A DNA stretch of 64,000 bases from Trissonchulus latispiculum (GCA_030248195.1 JASAND010000749.1:1-64000); one strand, 5' to 3'; shown: positions 41,778 through 53,404, numbered from the stretch's first letter. Notes: generated by a model not told the origin, from the letters alone. Translations and numbers: made by a program.

Positions 41778-44262
41778 TAGTGATGTGGATCGGATCGGAT
41801 CGGCAGCCAAAATCACCTACCGATCCGATCCGCCAATTGAACGGCGATCCGATCCGATCCGATCCGATCCAGCCCTGGATCGGACCGATCCGATCCGATC
41901 CGACCATCATTTTAATTTTTAATTGTAGACACTTAAAATTTCTATTATATGTTTAAGTATGTTCCTTCCCATTTCCGATTACATTGCAAAACTCATGATC
42001 TAACTTCGCATCTGACTCGTATTGAATTTTGTTTTGGGAGTTTAAAACCTAGTGAGAACTATATAAAAGATAGTGAGAAGAGAAGATAAAGATAAAACAA
42101 AAAGGAGATAAAATTGAACTAGGGTGTAAAACCTAAAATGTGCGTACAAACTTTGGTAGTTTTATTGGAAGCTTAGTTTAATATACTATAAGCAATATAT
42201 TTTTAAATCGTTCGGAAATGGAGACAACATTGAAAATCAGGAAAAATCCAGAGTCCCGGGTTTTATGTACAGAAAATCTAAAAAAATCAAAGACTTGCCA
42301 AAATTTATGCTCACTGAAAATTTAGATTCCGTGATCAAATAGATCTGGTTCCGAGCATTTTTGCTTTTACAATTTAGTCTACCAAAGTGCACCTAACTCT
42401 TCGAATTTTCGGTTTTTCAAAATTTCCGGATTTTGATTTTTTAAATCTCACAATGTGGTTATCATTTAAACGCTCTATGATCTGAACACGTTTTGTAATA
42501 CAATCATTTTCCATAAATGCACTCAATGATTCCCAAATTCGCGAAAACAGGATTTTCGGGATGTATATATTTTCCATTACCAGCACTTATGGGTAATACT
42601 CGAAAGGTCTTGGCGAACCGAACAACTTTTGTAATACAACAAGATTCCAGAAATGCGGCCTGTTCCGAAATTCACGAAAAACTCCCTGTCCAAGAACAGT
42701 GAATTCTAGAAATTGGTACAGTTCCAGCTCATAATTAGATTTTAAATAATACCCTATAATTCAAATGTAAGTGCAAAAATATGGAGCTGAAGCAACACTA
42801 TTCAATCAGGGATACAAAATCCTGTACGTGCTACAATTTTAAAAATATTTTTCATAAATTAAAAAAATAATATTAAATATTAGTCTTCGTGATTCAAACT
42901 CGATATGTAGGCTATTCTAAATCTCCAGTTCAGTACGATTCTAAAAATATGTTGTTGGGGCTTGCTTTAAAGGTAAGTTTGCAATAAACGACCGAAATTT
43001 GTAGCACACAATAATCGGTCGTACATATGTAAGCATCAGTGATGGAACCGGGTCACTTAGGCTTGACCCGGTTACCCGGTTATTCCTTGATCCTGTGACC
43101 CGGTGACCCGGTATTCTAAAAAATTCCAAAATTTGCAAAAATTTTTTGATTTTGCTTAAGAACGCTAAATTTTTGGCTTCCATGTTCCGTCACCTCTCCA
43201 AAAAGAATAACTACGACGTACTATGTTCGCTCTAGATATTATAAAATGTATGTATTTAATAGTAACTGTAGCATTTTCTAAATTTATCCAGAAATGAGTT
43301 GGCAAAACCAATAATTTAATCCGTCGCGAAATTTTGCAGGGCTTGTCCAAAAACAGAGTGTTTTAAAAATTTGGTTTTTATTATGTATTGCGTTAAATTA
43401 AATTAAATTGTGCTTATCTTCAACATTTATGTACCTTGGTTGCAAAAATAATCTGCAAACCATGTAAAATACTAGATATATGCAATACTCATGAAACTGA
43501 TATAGCTAAACTATAATCTGCCAGAGACAGACAGATTCACGTAACCTCAAGCTGCGAATGTGCTCAAGACTAAAATATAAGAACAGAGCAAATTAATATT
43601 GGACATCGAACTAAAATTTTAGCTAAAATTTTAGCTTGGTGAGCAAAAAATTTCAAATATTTCAAACAAATTCATAAAACCGGGTCAAGACCGGGTCGAA
43701 GCTTTTGACCCGGTGACCCGGTAACCCGGTTCCATCACTGATAAGCATATGCAGAAAATGCGCCCTGCGGATCTCTGCACTTCTGCGCAAAAGCACTTGT
43801 GTGAAAAATTTTCTTCCAATTTCAGACAACGTTCGTAGTAGTTGAGAACTGTTTATCATACCAAAAAAGTCAGCGGTACTGTGTTTATAAAGCGGAGCAG
43901 ACTGTCCAAAAATTAATTAGCAGAAAATATTAAAGAGCAGTTCCATTTGACTGTTTTTATTACATATAAAAATTTATTTATCCAGAGAAAGAAAATAAAA
44001 CAAAAACATTAAAAACAGAAAACTCAACATTTGAGCAAAATTCAGATGAAAGATTTGAAAATTTTTTCGAAAAAGTTTTGCAATGTTGAAAAACTTTGTG
44101 CAAATTTGCAAATTTTGCCACATTTTCCGGATCGGCGATCCGGAAAAATCAAGCGGATCCGATCCGGCCGATCCGATCCGAAAATTTGTCGATCCGATCC
44201 GATCCGATCCGACCCCGGATCGGTCGATCCGATCCGATCCGCCGATCCGATCCACATCACTA
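41778..44262. mobile_element. Non-autonomous hAT-type element, GGATCG repeats
   Basis: 2485 bp. Ends TAGTGATGTGGATCGG and CCGATCCACATCACTA, with an exact 8-bp duplication ATATATTC (41770-41777, 44263-44270). The ends are packed with GATCC/GGATC. The interior is AT-rich without transposase and contains another hAT element (43037-43740). Confidence 0.9.
43037..43740. mobile_element. Non-autonomous hAT-type element, CCGGGTC repeats (nested)
   Basis: 704 bp. Ends CAGTGATGGAACCGGGTCA and TGACCCGG...GGTTCCATCACTG. Flanks GTAAGCAT and ATAAGCAT match at 7 of 8. Subterminal ACCCGGTGACCCGG repeats lie at both ends. It is inserted in the GGATCG element, so it is the younger of the two. Confidence 0.85.
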
Positions 44263-44270
44263 ATATATTC

Positions 44271-44744
44271 TTCACCGTAAATGCGTTGCAAGCAATGGTT
44301 TAAGATAGGGCTAGCATGATTTGTGCGTGAAATCTTATCTTTCATTCCACAAAATTTTCTGTTTCCGATTTACATACATATTACGCATATGCATGCATTC
44401 GTTTCACTTCCAAAATCTAAAACGTCTGTTCTCTGTTCTGATTGACGACTCATAGTTAAGTTAAAATTGCGTCATTAACATTCATGCAAAGATTTCTCAA
44501 ATGAATGAAACTTATGGAAATATGAAACATACAAATGCTGAATAGTTTAAACTTTATTTTTAATATAAAAATAAACCCTCAAGTTTTATAAAAAAGCTTC
44601 AAAGAATCTTTTGCACGTATATTTTCTGTTGTAAGCAAGTAAGAGCTCGCTTACAAAATAATTAGCTGCGCAGCAGGTTTACAACTACTTAAATGTCCGT
44701 CCAGCGGAAACGGAACCCATTTGCAACAAAATCTTGCCTGTTAG
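44271..44744. other. Non-coding spacer
   Basis: AT-rich, no gene or recognisable repeat. Confidence 0.4.
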
Positions 44745-45205
44745 ATAGATAGACAGATATTTATTTGCCAGAACAATGAAAGTCGTAAATAAAAATGTAG
44801 AATCTCAGCACTGGTACAAAGTCAGAGCTCAGACACATGTTAGCAGGTTAAAGGTAATACAATATACGATGTTTGCTTGGCAGGGCGTGGCAGGGCCAAT
44901 TAACTGACTGCTGACGCTACGCCCACTAAATGATTAGTAAGGTCTACATTAGCTAAGCCCCTTTTAAACGAAATGCTGTCTGCTGAAACTACTTCGTTGG
45001 GGAGACTATTCCAAACTGAAATTATTCGATAGTTGAAAAAGTGTTTTCGAATATTTAACCGAGTTTGAATAGTTTTTGGTTATTTCCTCGAGTGACGCTA
45101 GTTTCAGAAAAAGCAAAGAAATCATCAACATTTAAATCAACAAAGCCATTTAGCATCTTATATACAAGAACTAGATCTTACACCACCTTGTTGATCTTTA
45201 TTATA
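44740..45205 (-). mobile_element. LINE 3' fragment (CR1/L2-like)
   Basis: On the minus strand it reads ...FRKHFFNYRIISVWNSLPNE, then VVSADSISFKRGLANVDLTN and a stop. This is the typical C-terminus of CR1/L2-type reverse transcriptase proteins; compare VRYWNNLPAEVV in the LINE at 9885-12168. It ends in repeated ATCT (TAGATAGATAGACAG on the plus strand, 44740-44758). It is a different family from the first LINE, which ends in ATAGC repeats. Confidence 0.75.
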
Positions 45206-45249
45206 TGCAAAAACCAATTTGAAAATCATTATTTCTACTAATTTTGACA

Positions 45250-45345
45250 ATTCGAACCTGTGTCGAGCCCGAAATCCCGGCCGGGCCTGTCCCGGCCCAT
45301 GGTCTGGCCCGGTTTCGGAACCAACCCGGATTTTTTACTGACACT
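45250..45345. repeat. Isolated GC-rich end of a GGCC-type element
   Basis: GTGTCGAGCCCGAAATCCCG followed by repeated GGCC/CCGG words, sharply GC-rich in AT-rich DNA. It resembles the GGCCCGC hAT ends but has no partner end nearby. Confidence 0.45.
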
Positions 45346-45361
45346 AATTACATAGACTGAC

Positions 45362-45578
45362 TAACCTCCGCTTCCCGTTGCCAAGAAGACTCATCCCTTG
45401 GACTGGGTTGACTCTGATTCCACTCTGACTCTGTGTCTGACTTCAGCGGTAGCTGTGTCGCCTCTGAAGTGGTCACGTCACTTGGACTGGTGACTTCTGA
45501 ATTCCGTTGTCTGAGAGGGGCCCCATTCAGGTCGGAAATGCTTTGGCCTAGCAGTAGTAGTAGTATGAAAAGTTTCAT
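45362..45578 (-). CDS. Candidate first exon of a secreted protein
   Basis: ATG at 45578 opens MKLFILLLLLGQSISDLNG, a textbook signal peptide: Lys, a 9-residue hydrophobic core, then small residues before a likely cut. A Ser/Thr/Glu-rich, low-complexity stretch follows (SEVTSPSDVTTSEATQLPL...). A good donor, GTTAGT, ends the exon in phase 0 after EAE. It is on the same strand as the MMP exons downstream (25848, 2224). MMP first exons encode a signal peptide and the start of the prodomain, so it could be that gene's exon 1, but nothing in the peptide proves it. Confidence 0.45.
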
Positions 45579-45802
45579 CTGATTTAGCCAATTGAATTAG
45601 GGCTCTCAACTGTGAAAGCGACTTTCTGATATTGCTCAATAGAATATTCCAACTTCCGCGCAATATGCTTTATTAGCTAAAACTAATATAAATTTGTTCA
45701 GCATTAACAGCAATAATTTTATATGGCTATGCAATGAGTCCCTAAATGCCTAAAAATTTTAAATGCTAATCTTAATTCCTTAAGCTCGTATCGAATTCTC
45801 AT
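45579..45802. promoter_or_regulatory. Possible upstream region of the signal-peptide exon
   Basis: Lies 5' of the minus-strand ATG. No TATA element or other motif stands out. Listed only to account for the interval. Confidence 0.2.
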
Positions 45803-46072
45803 TCAAAAGGTCTCGTTGAGCTTTGTAGCTTTTCTAACAATCTCTGGTTGACCAAGAGAGCCGTGGACTCGTCCAAGACGGGAGGCGCCGGGCACCATGT
45901 ATCCTTGAAACCAGGAACTAGGAGAGAGAGATAGGGGGAATGGGAAGCTTAGCTTTTGACTCAACGTCAAGATGTAAAGTAAAGAATTGACCCGGGGTTC
46001 GAACTGCGGTCCTTCCGATCTGCAGTCTACCGTGCTAACCAATATACCATCGAGCCATCTGCTAGCTGAACT
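45803..46072 (-). mobile_element. tRNA-headed SINE
   Basis: The minus strand has a tRNA-like head (46056-45984): GGCTCGATGGTATATTGGTT, then AGCACGG, then a B-box GCAGTTCGAACCCCGGGT. The head resembles tRNA-Gln-type genes, but the T stem does not pair, so it is not a functional tRNA. A body of about 180 bp follows, ending near AACGAGACC. No target duplication was established. Confidence 0.55.
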
Positions 46073-46720
46073 CCCATAACAGATTTATCAATCTTCCGAT
46101 GCCTGCATCCTTTACAGCCCCAGATTAATACTTGCTCTACCTGCTTTGAACACATTTCGCTAGCCAAAAGACGTTTGGTGGGGAATGAGAGTAGACCAAA
46201 AGGGGAACCCATATGAGGGGATTGTCAACAGCCATTTAGACTCAGGCAACCATTTTCGGCATCCCCCACCAACGGGGTCACTTTCAGAAAAGAAAAGAAA
46301 ATCAATCTTCTGACCTCTCATTAAATGGGAATGTGTACCCCCACATCCAAAACGCAACAAAATTAGCGTATTCTGGTCGGAGCATCGTTACGCAATTCAA
46401 CGAAGAGAAGCCCTGTAGTTGCTTACTATTCTTCTTGTATATAAAAGAGTTATGAACTTTGCTAGTTGTCTAAGCATTACGCTAACTTTCAAAACGACCC
46501 AAACTATATCCTAGTAAAACCAGAGATTATGCTTTCCTGAAAAGGGTTCCCGTTTGAAGGCGGGATCGAAAAATAGGTTAAGACTGGACTGGCTGTATAT
46601 GATTGGCTGTTGACGACTCCTCCTTCCTCAAACGAGGACCCCTTCTGACTCTGGGTTACACTTCGCGAAACTGGTCTTTTTAAAACTTAGCTGGAAGTAC
46701 AGTAATTCTTGGCTGCAAAC
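46073..46720. other. Non-coding spacer
   Basis: No gene identified. Short minus-strand frames have no family resemblance. Confidence 0.4.
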
Positions 46721-46723
46721 TTA

Positions 46724-47182
46724 GGAACCTCGTCCAAATTCAAAACGTAGCTCTCAAACGTAGCTCCGTTGATCTACGTTCGCTTGAGCTACGTTTTGTA
46801 ACGCAGCTTCGTTTTATAATGAGTTTCTTGCAAGCTGAACGGTTTGTCGCTTTCTACACCACTTTTTTATCCAGCTAAAAATTGCAGCTGTAAAGTATAG
46901 AGACTGCATAGCAGGAATGTACAGTTATGTATACACGTGAAAGCAGCACAATCAGCCAGTTTGGTCTTGAGAAAGGAAATGGTCTAAAAATGCGCAGACA
47001 GTTTAGCACTTTAAGGCCAAATTTAACAAAAGGGTGTTACTAAAAAGAAAGCAGAGCTCCGTGGAAAGCAAGAAAAACAAAACTTATCTGAATACGATGC
47101 TCTGTACGGAGCTTCGATAAAATCTCCGTTTGCGAAAACGAGCTCCGTTTATGAGCTACGTTTTCAATTTGGACGACGTTCC
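46724..47182. mobile_element. PIF/Harbinger-like MITE (459 bp)
   Basis: Inverted termini GGAACCTCGTCCAAATTCAA and AATTTGGACGACGTTCC are flanked by TTA (46721-46723, 47183-47185). Inside are repeated ACGTAGCTC/GAGCTCCGTT words in both orientations. No ORF. Confidence 0.8.
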
Positions 47183-47185
47183 TTA

Positions 47186-47567
47186 GAGGGAGTTTCAGCT
47201 GGCATACTCTATGTATTATAAGCGTGACACATCCTCAGCAATCTAACGGCTGACCACCTCTCCGCAAATTAAACCCTTCACTTCACAGAATTTGCCCGCT
47301 ACATATGCGTGTGTTCTAAAGCTAGAAACAGACGCAAACATTGCGCACGTAATGCTTGTATTTTCGAGCTCTAGCACACAAGCATAGAGCGAGTGAGCGC
47401 ACCACCGTTTCGACTGGCTACCAATTTGCAGGAGGGCACTGGGGTCCAATTTGAGGGGGGGTCAACCGTTAGCGTGCAGATGTGTGTCAAGCTGATAATA
47501 TATACAGTTCCGGTCAGAAATAGGTTTCTTATTTTTGAGAATATTCGCAGTTTCGCAAATTGTGGAG
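47186..47567. other. Non-coding spacer
   Basis: Shares GCGTGACA and the GCTGACCACC...CCGCAAATT context with 39885-40000, so it is probably an old repeat. No gene. Confidence 0.35.
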
Positions 47568-48230
47568 TAGAGATGGAGTCTCACTCGGTACGAGTTCTAC
47601 TCGGTATTTTTCTAATCATTCTCAAGTAGTTCCACTCGGTTGTTGTCTCTCTCGGTACGTTGGAGTCCCACTCGGTACCTTTGAGTCCCACTCGGTACTT
47701 TTGAGTCCCACTCGGTACTTTTGAGTCCAACTTGGTCCTTTTGAGTCCCACTCGGTACTTTATATGTAGTCTCACGCGGTACTGTAATATTCAGTTTAAA
47801 GTATTTAAACTATAATCGTCATGAATTATTTAAGATATTTGTAGATAAGCTCGTAGATATTAACTGCAATTTAACATTCAAAATTAATTAATTAAACGTT
47901 AAAAATTTGCAATTTCTGCAAATTTTGGGGTAGTCCTATTTTTTACGATTTTTTGGCTAAAACTGTTAAATATACAAACACACCAACAAACAAAAAGGTT
48001 ATAGTGAATAAAACAAACAAAGAACAAAGATTCAGTGTTTTATCTTCAGCAGAGTCTGAACAATTTATCAAATATATATATTGCAAATTCTGGCAAATTG
48101 TAACATTAAATATAGAAAAATTTAGTCTCCTCTTTCACCGACTAAGACAAAAGTACCGAGTGAGATTCCAACGTACCGAGTGGGACTCAGTACCGAGTGG
48201 GACTTAGAAGTACCGAGTGAGACTTCCCAG
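47568..48230. mobile_element. Candidate hAT-type element, ACTCGGTA repeats
   Basis: The left end TAGAGATGGAGTCTCACTCG is followed by eight or so ACTCGGTAC units. The right end has TACCGAGTG units inverted and GAGTGAGACTTCCCAGAG. The first bases resemble hAT termini (TAGNGATGG), but the right terminus is diverged and no 8-bp duplication was found. Confidence 0.6.
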
Positions 48231-48622
48231 AGTTTACTGAGTTACCAGAGTTTACTGCAAGAAAATTTAGACAGTACCGAAATCATTAGAAATGCTAAAA
48301 TTTAGACGTATATATTGTGAATTTCATGTTAGAATGTAAATTATAAATTAATGGTAACAAATTTAATCAACTACTTTACAAAAAATTACATACAAAAGCA
48401 TTGAAACATTCATAATTGTTTCTTTGTTTGCTGGTTCGTTTGTTAGTTTGCAGTTCTCAATTTAAAGGCTTACAGAAACCAACAATAACCAAGAACACAA
48501 ACTGCAATGTCGCAAATAGAACTGACTCTAAATTTTAAACGAATTTAAATTAGAAATCATGGAAAATAATTTAAAGAAAAAATTGAAATTAAATTTAAAA
48601 CGATTTTACGATAGTATATATA
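48231..48622. other. Non-coding spacer
   Basis: AT-rich with a short duplicated CCAGAGTTTACTG (48227-48260). No gene. Confidence 0.4.
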
Positions 48623-49336
48623 CAAGTAGGAAAAATGCTCCTTGCAGTCGCATGAAAAAGTTAATATGAGCTATGATGGTCAACATTTAAATGTGTCAAG
48701 GACAAGATTTAAAATGTTTAATATGAGCCAACATCTAAATAAGTAGAGGACAAGATGTAAACGGCTAATATGAGCCGCTACGCTTCTCTTGGGCTCATAT
48801 TGACGCTCATTTAGCTTTTGCTTATATACTTTGAATCCAACACTGAATTGGCTTGCATGAATAACGACGCATAAACATTAATTTTGCAAAGCTGTACGTA
48901 AATGTTTTCTTCTCCACCGCTACATCCAAGTACACATTTAAGGCCACCATATAAGTCAACAAAATGAAACCGAAGTCCAGTCTAATGAAGAAACGAAAAT
49001 GTGGAACTTACACGTTGTGAAATCTTGAGAAATCACATTTGAAGTTATCATCGCAATCATCACATTAATTCAATATTCCCAAGCCAATCAAATCGTTTAT
49101 AAACACTGATGCTTATATGCCAACCGTAAACTGTATGTTTGCCATTTTAGTCGCGCCAATATGAGCCCAAGAGCAACGTAGCGGCTCATATTAGCCGTTT
49201 ACATCTTGTCCTCTACTTATTCAGATGTTGGCTCATATTAAACATTTTAAATCTTGTCCTTGACACATTTAAATGTTGGCCATCATAGCTCATATTAACT
49301 TTTTCATGCGACTGCAAGGAGCATTTTTCCTACTTG
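48623..49336. mobile_element. Fold-back element with 190-bp inverted ends
   Basis: Begins CAAGTAGGAAAAATGCTCCT and ends with its inverse. Arms 48623-48810 and 49148-49336 are more than 90% similar. Each arm contains several direct copies of TTAATATGAGC plus ACAAGAT(T/G)TAAA. The middle of about 340 bp is non-coding. Confidence 0.8.
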
Positions 49337-49399
49337 TCCTCCGTCTAGTTTTTGGGAACGCTGCCATAACTGTGGCAGCAGCAATCACAAATCCCACCA

Positions 49400-49690
49400 G
49401 TCAATTCTCCATGCCCAATAAGCTTTGCATTCAAAATTTCACCCTTTCAGCTATCTCCAGTAGCTTGAACCAGGACCTGGTTCGGCTTTGAACCAGTTGA
49501 ACCAGATCTGGCCAGCTATGGGTTGGATCACCAAAGTTACACCACCAGTGAACTCCCCATGCCCAATAACCCTTGAATGCAAAATTTCAGCTTTCCAACT
49601 ATCTCCAGTAACTTGAACCAAGAACTGGTTCAATTTTGAACCAGTTGAACCAGATCTGGCCAGCCATGGGTCGGTAAGCCAAAACATCCG
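49400..49690 (+). repeat. Two-unit tandem repeat, about 150 bp
   Basis: Units share CCATGCCCAATAA, CAGCTATCTCCAGTA-CTTGAACCA and TTTGAACCAGTTGAACCAGA, then TCTGGCCAGC. The second ends at the start of the second gypsy remnant. Confidence 0.75.
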
Positions 49691-50640
49691 ATCAGTATGC
49701 TCGAGAGTTCTTCGAGCGGGAGCAGAAAGCGTCCGAAACGTGCCATGAATACCTCAATGATTTGAGGACGCTCGCTTGTAAAGCTTTTCCCGACGCCGAG
49801 CCGAAAGTTCGCGAATTGAAGGTTGTGGATCGCGCGACGCGCGGTTTAAAACCTTCGATTCGGGCGAAAGTGGCTAGTTCATTCGCCGATGCGACCTATT
49901 GGGCATAGGATCGGCCGAATGACATTGCGAGCGGTACGTATACTGCAGTCGGTTGAAGAGGGCGACAGCCAGTCAAAGCCGATGAAATCTGCGATGGCTG
50001 TCGACGATCGGCCTCGGACAACGTCCGTGGACCCTGATTGCCCCGACTATGTACGTGACTTGCAACGACAATTGCAGGATATTAGGAACTCGATTACCCA
50101 AGGACAGGCTCCGGCCTCCCGAGTCCCGACAGAGGTCCTTGGATGATGAAATTGCGGCAGCCTGCGAAATTTTGGACAACCCCAGTTTGGAAGACATGGA
50201 CGAAGAAGATGTTTGCTACTTGGTTGAACAACAGGGAGCGGCTTCTGGCTCGGCCCAAGCCGGTGGAAGTCCCGCTAAGTCCATGCACTGTACCTATTGT
50301 GCGGAGCCCGGGCATAAGTGGTTGAGTTGTCCGGTGTGCGTGAAGGCTGTTCGGTTCTGGAGTGATGACCCTCGCCGACAACAGATGTTGGCGAGCAAGT
50401 TATTCGGTAGCTTGCTCATGAAGAATGCAACGGCTAACACTGGAAATACTCAATCAGCCGCCTATGGAAGAACCTATTGAGGAGGTGGTCGAGGTGGTCG
50501 TTACAATTATGGAAGGCGCGGTGGTCAACAAAGAAGTGGTGCAATCCGTCGTCTGATGCCGGTGGTGGAAGTAACTCGGCCGGCAACCGACAACAAGCAT
50601 CTGGCAGTTCGGAAAACGAATAGCGGGGGCGCGGACCCCC
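49690..50640 (+). pseudogene. Gypsy Gag remnant (second element)
   Basis: Starts in the middle of capsid: YAREFFEREQKASETCHEYL, then ACKAFPD and ELKVVDRATRGLKPSIRAKV, closely matching the first element. Stops and frameshifts occur around 49907 and 50145. The zinc knuckle CTYCAEPGHKWLSC (50289-50330, CX2CX4HX4C) is intact. It is followed by an RGG-type Gly/Arg-rich stretch (GGGRGGRYNYGRRGGQ) typical of RNA-binding tails. Confidence 0.8.
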
Positions 50641-50669
50641 AAAACAAGCCGTAAAATGGAAGTGTAAAT

Positions 50670-51125
50670 ATGGTCCAGTCGCCAAATGTTGCTAGGCCTC
50701 GTCGTTTCTCGAACTCGGGGCATGGACCGGGATCCTCGGGATCTCGCCTCGGGCAAAATGGAAAGCCAGTTGGTTCTGTTACGAGATACGGGAGCGTGAA
50801 TATGATGTCGATGAGAGAAGCAATGAAAATTCCGGATCAATATTTTATGTGGCCGAGATGGCTAACGGTTTTACAAGAGTCGGAATGTCAGCATTCGTGT
50901 TGTATTGTGACTAATGGTCGGCGACCTCAACGTTATGAGGCACCTGCTCGGCAGCAACGTCGACGTAGGCCCGACAAAAGGTCGAACAAGCAAATTGGCA
51001 TGAACGGGTTGCCGCTGCGTTTTTCCTCTTATAAGATAACTGTTATGAAGATGGATATAATATTATGGAAAACTGCTAAATTGTCTTTGTATCCTTCGCA
51101 TGAGTTCATTACGTTGAGTACATAG
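50670..51125 (+). pseudogene. Gypsy linker region, first half
   Basis: Arg/Gln-rich frame corresponding to the 20597-21457 region of the first element (MSMREAMKIPDQYF; RRPQRYEAPARQQRRRRPDK). Gypsy-like composition ends near 51020, where AT-rich foreign sequence begins. The last 30 codons are therefore not gypsy. Confidence 0.5.
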
Positions 51126-51185
51126 CTGTAGTCGCTAAGCGCATACATAATAATAACAAAGAACTCAATTTTCACTGTCGAATAC

Positions 51186-51890
51186 CACGAAATCCGTAAA
51201 TTTTCCCGAAATTTCTATTTCAGTTTCGCAATCAGCGTCGTCGAATTACCCTGTGACCAACTTTTGAGAGAAATCGGTAACAAAACATTTTTCCGTTCAA
51301 AATCCGGATTTTCAGTTTTTCGGCCACAATTTTCGCTAGGCACATTTCCGGAAAATGTCGCAACAAGCAAACTTGCTCAGCTCGACCAGCTCTTTCACTT
51401 GAGCCCCATATCGACCACTTTCGGTAAAAAATTTTCAAAATCCGGAATTTTCCGGGGCACATATCTCGAAATCCGTAAATTTTCCGGAAATTTCGTTTTC
51501 AGTTTTGAAATCAGCGTGGTCTAATTACCCTATGACCAACTTTTGACAAAAATCGGAGACAAAGTATTTTTCCGTTCAAAATCCGGCTTTTCGTGAATTT
51601 CCGGATTTTCAGGTTTTCGGCCATAACTTTCGCTAGGCGCATTTCCGGAAAACGGCGCAAAAACAAAAGTTGTTCAGCTCGACGAGCTCTTTCATGTGAG
51701 CCCCATATCGACCACTTTCGGAAAATTTTTTTCCAAATCCGGAATTTTCCGGGTCCAATTTCTCGAAATCCGTAACTTTTCCGGAAATTTCAATTTCAGT
51801 TTCGAAATCAGCGTGGTCGAATTACCATATGACCAACTTTCAAGCAAAATCGGAGGCAAAAAAATTTTACGTTTCCCTTGGTCCTACCTT
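51186..51890 (+). repeat. Tandem repeat, about 2.5 units of 280-300 bp
   Basis: ACCAACTTT follows GTCGAATTACC at about 51240, 51515 and 51815. Each unit also has TTTCCGGAAA, TCAGCTCGAC-AGCTCTTTCA and GAGCCCCATATCGACCACTT. It ends TTTCCCTTGGTCCTACC, the phrase found in both arms of the fold-back element at 7724-8377. Confidence 0.85.
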
Positions 51891-53404
51891 ACCATTCTAA
51901 AAAATTCCGGGATTCGCCATTCCCTATCAAATGGTCCACCCTATCAAAAGTTAGAGGGGGCAGGGGTGGTCACGAGATTAAGGGGGGGCTACGAATTTCA
52001 CTAAAAGTTCGATGTTGGAAAAGCTAGCTAGTCTTTTGCCATATAATAGTATTAGGTTTGGTGTAAAATAGTTTAAAGTTTGAAAGAATTCCTTGCAGCG
52101 TAGCGTCCTGTGGAGCCATGAGAAGTTGGTGTTATCGGTCAAAAGCTCGACATGACACGTAGACAAACTTGGCCTCGCCCTGGTCGCTATGTGCAAGACA
52201 CGGTACCAAAATTTTCAGGAATTAGTTCTGACATATAGTGCTTTGATATCGTGTAAAATAATCTCTAGATCATTGCCTACTTTTCTGTGCGATACGATCA
52301 AAATGCGAAAAATTGGGTGTTGTAGGTCTATACGGGTGGAGGTTAACTAACTTCTAATGAGCTGTGGTTTATCAAATGAGCCAAACTTTGCTGCAATTAA
52401 TACTCCAAGTCTCTGTCTTAACGTTGGTATAAATGACGTGATTTCGTTAATTCCTGCGTTCGCAGTGCTGGATTATATTATCAATATTGTCGCTGTTATT
52501 TGGTGCCATTTCGAAGATGTGAGCCAATTACTCCAAAGTACTGTGGCAGAATCGGCTGAAACTTTGCACGTTACAGGCCAGTGAGTGTACCAAGATGTGC
52601 CGAAAGCTATGTCACTAAACGTCGGTCCAATGTTTAGAAATGCTAGATTGATTTCTCAAAGTATGGCTGTCTATCGCTCCAAAAAGCTCTAAGACAGTTG
52701 TAAGCGCATACTGAACGAAGGCAGCGTCATATCGAAAAACGGATTTCATATTCGGATTCAGCAGGTCAAATAACCCTTATAAGCACCTTTTCGGCAAAAT
52801 CGGAGACAAACAATTTTTTGACCCCATTTTTACTGCGCTTAGCTAGCTTTTAATGCCTAAAAATAAGGGTTATTTCTTAACAAAAAGTTTGCTAGCACAC
52901 TAACCAGAAAACCAAAACCCTTGAAACTCACAGACAGTTTGCCCCTATTAGAGCCTAATATTTGGTAAAAAGCTGGGGTAGGCTAGGGGCTGTCAATTTT
53001 ATTAGATCAAAAACGGCGCACGGTCACATTGCAACTTTTTGCCAAATTTCAAAATTTGAGCTGTTATAGCCGAAGAAGGAAGCAACGCTAGAAAACCGGA
53101 ATACTTTTAATATTTAGCACTAGTAACAGTTAACATTTATGGCTGAAAGTTTCAGAATTGGTCAAACCGTTAATGCACCAGAGCTGAAAAAACCTTTTTG
53201 AAAAATCCCATTTTTTGAACTAAAATTTGTACTTTGGCGTGCTGCCAAAAACGGAGTATATGAGATATATTGTTGCCCACCCTAAACTTTTTTACTTTGA
53301 TATGTTGGCTAACGTTGGGGGGAAAAGTAGGTCTCTCCGACGATGTCGTGCCAACCCGCTCGTAGCCCCCCCCCCTTAATAATAATAATAAAGGGATATT
53401 CCCA
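51891..53404. other. Foreign non-coding block inside the gypsy remnant
   Basis: AT-rich sequence with no gene. The tail has poly-C and TAATAATAATAA runs (53368-53392) just before gypsy sequence resumes. Confidence 0.4.

Noticed and set aside
41741..41956. ORFs with repeated DPIRSDPI peptides (also 44042-44345)
   Set aside because: They are simple translations of the GGATCG subterminal array of the hAT element.
45984..46056. Functional tRNA gene
   Set aside because: A-box and B-box are present, but the T stem and acceptor stem do not pair, and a SINE-like body follows.
53375..53400. CRISPR or satellite-like array
   Set aside because: Only a short TAA microsatellite in eukaryotic DNA.
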